From assembly GCF_023896955.1 (NCBI RefSeq), contig NZ_JAMHIW010000004.1, forward strand, positions 186,001 to 250,000: a stretch of DNA of 64,000 nucleotides, in the 5' to 3' direction. The first letter of the stretch is position 1; each line of letters opens with the position of its first letter. A program made the position numbers and the translations under genes. Below, one piece after another: positions 62,407-64,000 of the stretch. The DNA comes from Micromonospora sp. RHAY321 (GTDB taxonomy: Bacteria > Actinomycetota > Actinomycetes > Mycobacteriales > Micromonosporaceae). The notes under the pieces were generated by a model, which worked only from the letters and a program-made list of their open reading frames with translations, had not been told where the DNA came from and searched no databases.

Positions 62407-63186
62407 GTGGTCGATGACCTCAGCGCGGTGGAGGCACTCAAGGCGGACCCGACCCTGTCCGGGTTGCGCCGCTCCCTGGAGGCGTACTACGGCGACCCGG
62501 TCCGCGAGGCGGCGATGGACGCGTTCTACGCGCCCCTGGTCCGCCCAGGGGACCTGGTCTTCGACGTCGGCGCGCACGTGGGCGACCGGCTCGGGAGCTT
62601 CCGGCGGCTGGGCGCCCGCGTGGTGGCCGTCGAGCCGCAACCGCTCTGCACCCGGGCCCTGCGCGCGCTCTACGCGGACGATGACCGGGTGACCGTCGTG
62701 GAGGCGGCGTGCGGGGCGTGTACCGGGCCTGTGCGGCTGCACGTCAACTCGGCGAACCCGACGATCTCCACCGCGTCGGCGGGTTTCCTGCGGGCCGCCG
62801 AGGGGGCCGGCGGCTGGGAGGACGAGATCTGGGACGTCGAGATCGAGGTGGCCGGAACCACACTCGACGCCCTGGTCGCGGCGCACGGCGTGCCGGGCTT
62901 CGTAAAGATCGACGTGGAGGGGTTCGAGGACGCCGTGCTGGCCGGGTTGAGCCGCCCCCTGCCAGCGCTGTCCTTCGAGTTCACCACCATCGAACGGGAC
63001 CTGGCCGCGCACTGCCTGGACCGGCTCACCCGGCTGGGCTTCACCACGTTCACCGTGGCGCTCGGCGACGAGATGGCGTTCGCCCTTGATGGCTGGCGGC
63101 CGGCGGGCGAGGTGGCGGCGTACCTGCGTGCGCTGCCCCACGAGGCCAACTCGGGCGACGTCTACGCCCGCGCCCGGCCCGCCTGA
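62407..63186 (+). CDS. FkbM-family SAM-dependent methyltransferase
   Basis: 259 residues from GTG 62407. Motif I VFDVGAHVGDRLGSF near 57-71, VAVEPQPLCTRALRALY near 78, and the FkbM-specific FVKIDVEGFEDAVLAGL near 165-182. FkbM enzymes methylate hydroxyl or sugar groups of polyketides, saccharides or lipids. There is no biosynthetic cluster around it, so it is an orphan; the substrate is unknown. It converges on the Spo0M gene after a 27-bp gap. Confidence 0.9.
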   Translation: MVDDLSAVEALKADPTLSGLRRSLEAYYGDPVREAAMDAFYAPLVRPGDLVFDVGAHVGDRLGSFRRLGARVVAVEPQPLCTRALRALYADDDRVTVVEAACGACTGPVRLHVNSANPTISTASAGFLRAAEGAGGWEDEIWDVEIEVAGTTLDALVAAHGVPGFVKIDVEGFEDAVLAGLSRPLPALSFEFTTIERDLAAHCLDRLTRLGFTTFTVALGDEMAFALDGWRPAGEVAAYLRALPHEANSGDVYARARPA

Positions 63187-63213
63187 GCACCGGAGGCCGG
63201 GCGGAGGGGTGGG

Positions 63214-64000
63214 TCAGGAGAAGAGGCCTCGGCGGGTGAGGGACTGGCGGAGCCAGTTGTCCAGTTCGGCGGTCCAGTCGGTGCGGTCGGCGGTGGCGTG
63301 GTCGACCGTGAACCGGCCGAAGGCGTCCCGACCCTCGGTGAAGACGCCGCCGCGCTTGTCGACCTCCAGCACCACCTGCATCCGCTGCGCGTCGGCGATG
63401 AAGGTGACCTCCAACTGGTTGATCGAGCGGGCGTACTGCGGCGCCGGGCTGAACTCGATCTCCTGGTAGAACGGCAGCGTCTGCCGTACGCCGTAGATGT
63501 GGCCACGCTCCACATCGGCGCGGGCGAACCGGAAGCCCAGCCGCAGCAACGCGTCCAGCAGGCGCTCCTGCGCCGGCAGCGGGTGCACCGACACCGCGTC
63601 CAGGTCGCCCTTGTCGACGGCCCGGGCCACCTCCAGCTCGGTACGCAGACCCATCGTCATGCCGTGCAGGTGCTGCCCGTACAGCTCGGTGACCGGCGTC
63701 TCCCACGGCACGTCGAAGCGGAACGGGATGTCGTGGCGCTGCCCCGGCTCCAGCCGGAACGCGCCCGTGACCTGCTGGCGGTGGAACTCCTGGGTGGTGT
63801 CGTAGTCGTTGTCACCGCTCTCCACCTCCACGCGGGTGACCAGGCCGAGAGTCACGTGGTCGATGTCGACCTGGTGGTCACCACCGATCACCTGGATGCG
63901 GCCCTCCAACTGGCCGCCGGGGCGGCAGTTCGGGTTGGCGAGCACCGTCTCCACGGATGGGCCGCCGACCCCCATCGCCTTCATGAGCCGCTTGAAGACC
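63214..64000 (-). CDS. Spo0M-family (arrestin-like) sporulation-control protein, 5' end at window edge
   Basis: At least 262 residues. The frame reads ...VFKRLMKAMGVGGPSVETVL right up to the edge, and family members begin MVFKRLL, so the real start codon is within 1-3 nt beyond 64000 rather than the internal ATG at 63984. Arrestin-like features: YRPGGQLEGRIQVIGGDHQVDI-type strands, LGLVTRVEVESGDND and IPFRFDVPWETP; the acidic KRGGVFTEGRDAF segment near the end is typical. Spo0M proteins bind at the cell pole or membrane in Bacillus; the role in actinomycetes is unknown. Confidence 0.92.
   Translation of the reverse strand, partial: VFKRLMKAMGVGGPSVETVLANPNCRPGGQLEGRIQVIGGDHQVDIDHVTLGLVTRVEVESGDNDYDTTQEFHRQQVTGAFRLEPGQRHDIPFRFDVPWETPVTELYGQHLHGMTMGLRTELEVARAVDKGDLDAVSVHPLPAQERLLDALLRLGFRFARADVERGHIYGVRQTLPFYQEIEFSPAPQYARSINQLEVTFIADAQRMQVVLEVDKRGGVFTEGRDAFGRFTVDHATADRTDWTAELDNWLRQSLTRRGLFS

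Overview
The window is high-GC chromosomal DNA of an actinomycete, most likely Micromonospora or a close relative (Micromonosporaceae). Evidence: very high GC with GTG starts, a HrdB/SigA-type sigma factor with a Lys/Ala-rich N-terminal extension, the HemE-HemY-HemQ heme genes, many families confined to Actinobacteria (DUF3000, DUF3039, DUF3093, DUF3099, DUF3159, DUF3710, DUF4193, DUF7455), and many leaderless genes whose TANNNT -10 box lies 6-8 nt before the start codon. Genus assignment is inference. No rRNA, tRNA, CRISPR array, insertion sequence or prophage was seen.

Layout. 1-5,040: DUF2975 membrane protein (cut by the left edge), a frameshifted DUF222/HNH gene, an ECF sigma factor with its membrane partner, and divergent LigD-type polymerase and msrB. 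5,089-10,731: accessory genes including two secreted lytic polysaccharide monooxygenases (one with a chitin-binding module, one with a cellulose-binding module), a CBM48-like protein, a Cys-rich zinc protein, an EamA transporter behind a striking leader (leaderless 13-aa ORF plus mutually exclusive stems), and two acetyltransferases. 10,836-18,797: hemE-hemY-hemQ, DUF3000, a proline-rich coiled-coil membrane protein with an HtrA-like protease, and RNase D. 18,966-22,228: fadA-fadB beta-oxidation pair. 22,465-25,889: proline-rich membrane protein, VOC protein and a two-component system. 26,031-36,898: a poorly characterised envelope region with a C39-like peptidase, two paralogous PQQ-like propeller proteins, three paralogous large polytopic membrane proteins resembling GT-C glycosyltransferases, and a lipoprotein.

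36,966-53,599 is core actinobacterial chromosome: dxs; anmK, a TrmA-type RNA methyltransferase and a KimA-type potassium permease in one overlapping operon; divergent twin TrkA/RCK genes; DUF3159, OB-fold, DUF3710, dut, DUF3093, DUF4193, a LytR_C protein, inositol monophosphatase, sigA and DUF7455. 53,785-64,000: helicase, TRIC-type channel, DUF3039, pseudouridine catabolism (psuG plus a PfkB kinase), DUF3099, a BrnT/RHH-type toxin-antitoxin pair, HhH-GPD protein, an NPPF methyltransferase, dtd, an FkbM methyltransferase and Spo0M (cut by the right edge).

The most original signals are: (1) the putative ribosome-mediated attenuator ahead of the EamA transporter (7,311-7,474); (2) a set of inverted repeats with different cores but each arm containing GATC at or within a few bases of its outer end, all in gaps between convergent genes; (3) the GT-C-like/PQQ envelope cluster; and (4) the Pro-rich coiled-coil/protease pair. 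All functional statements rest on motif recognition by eye; no database search was possible.
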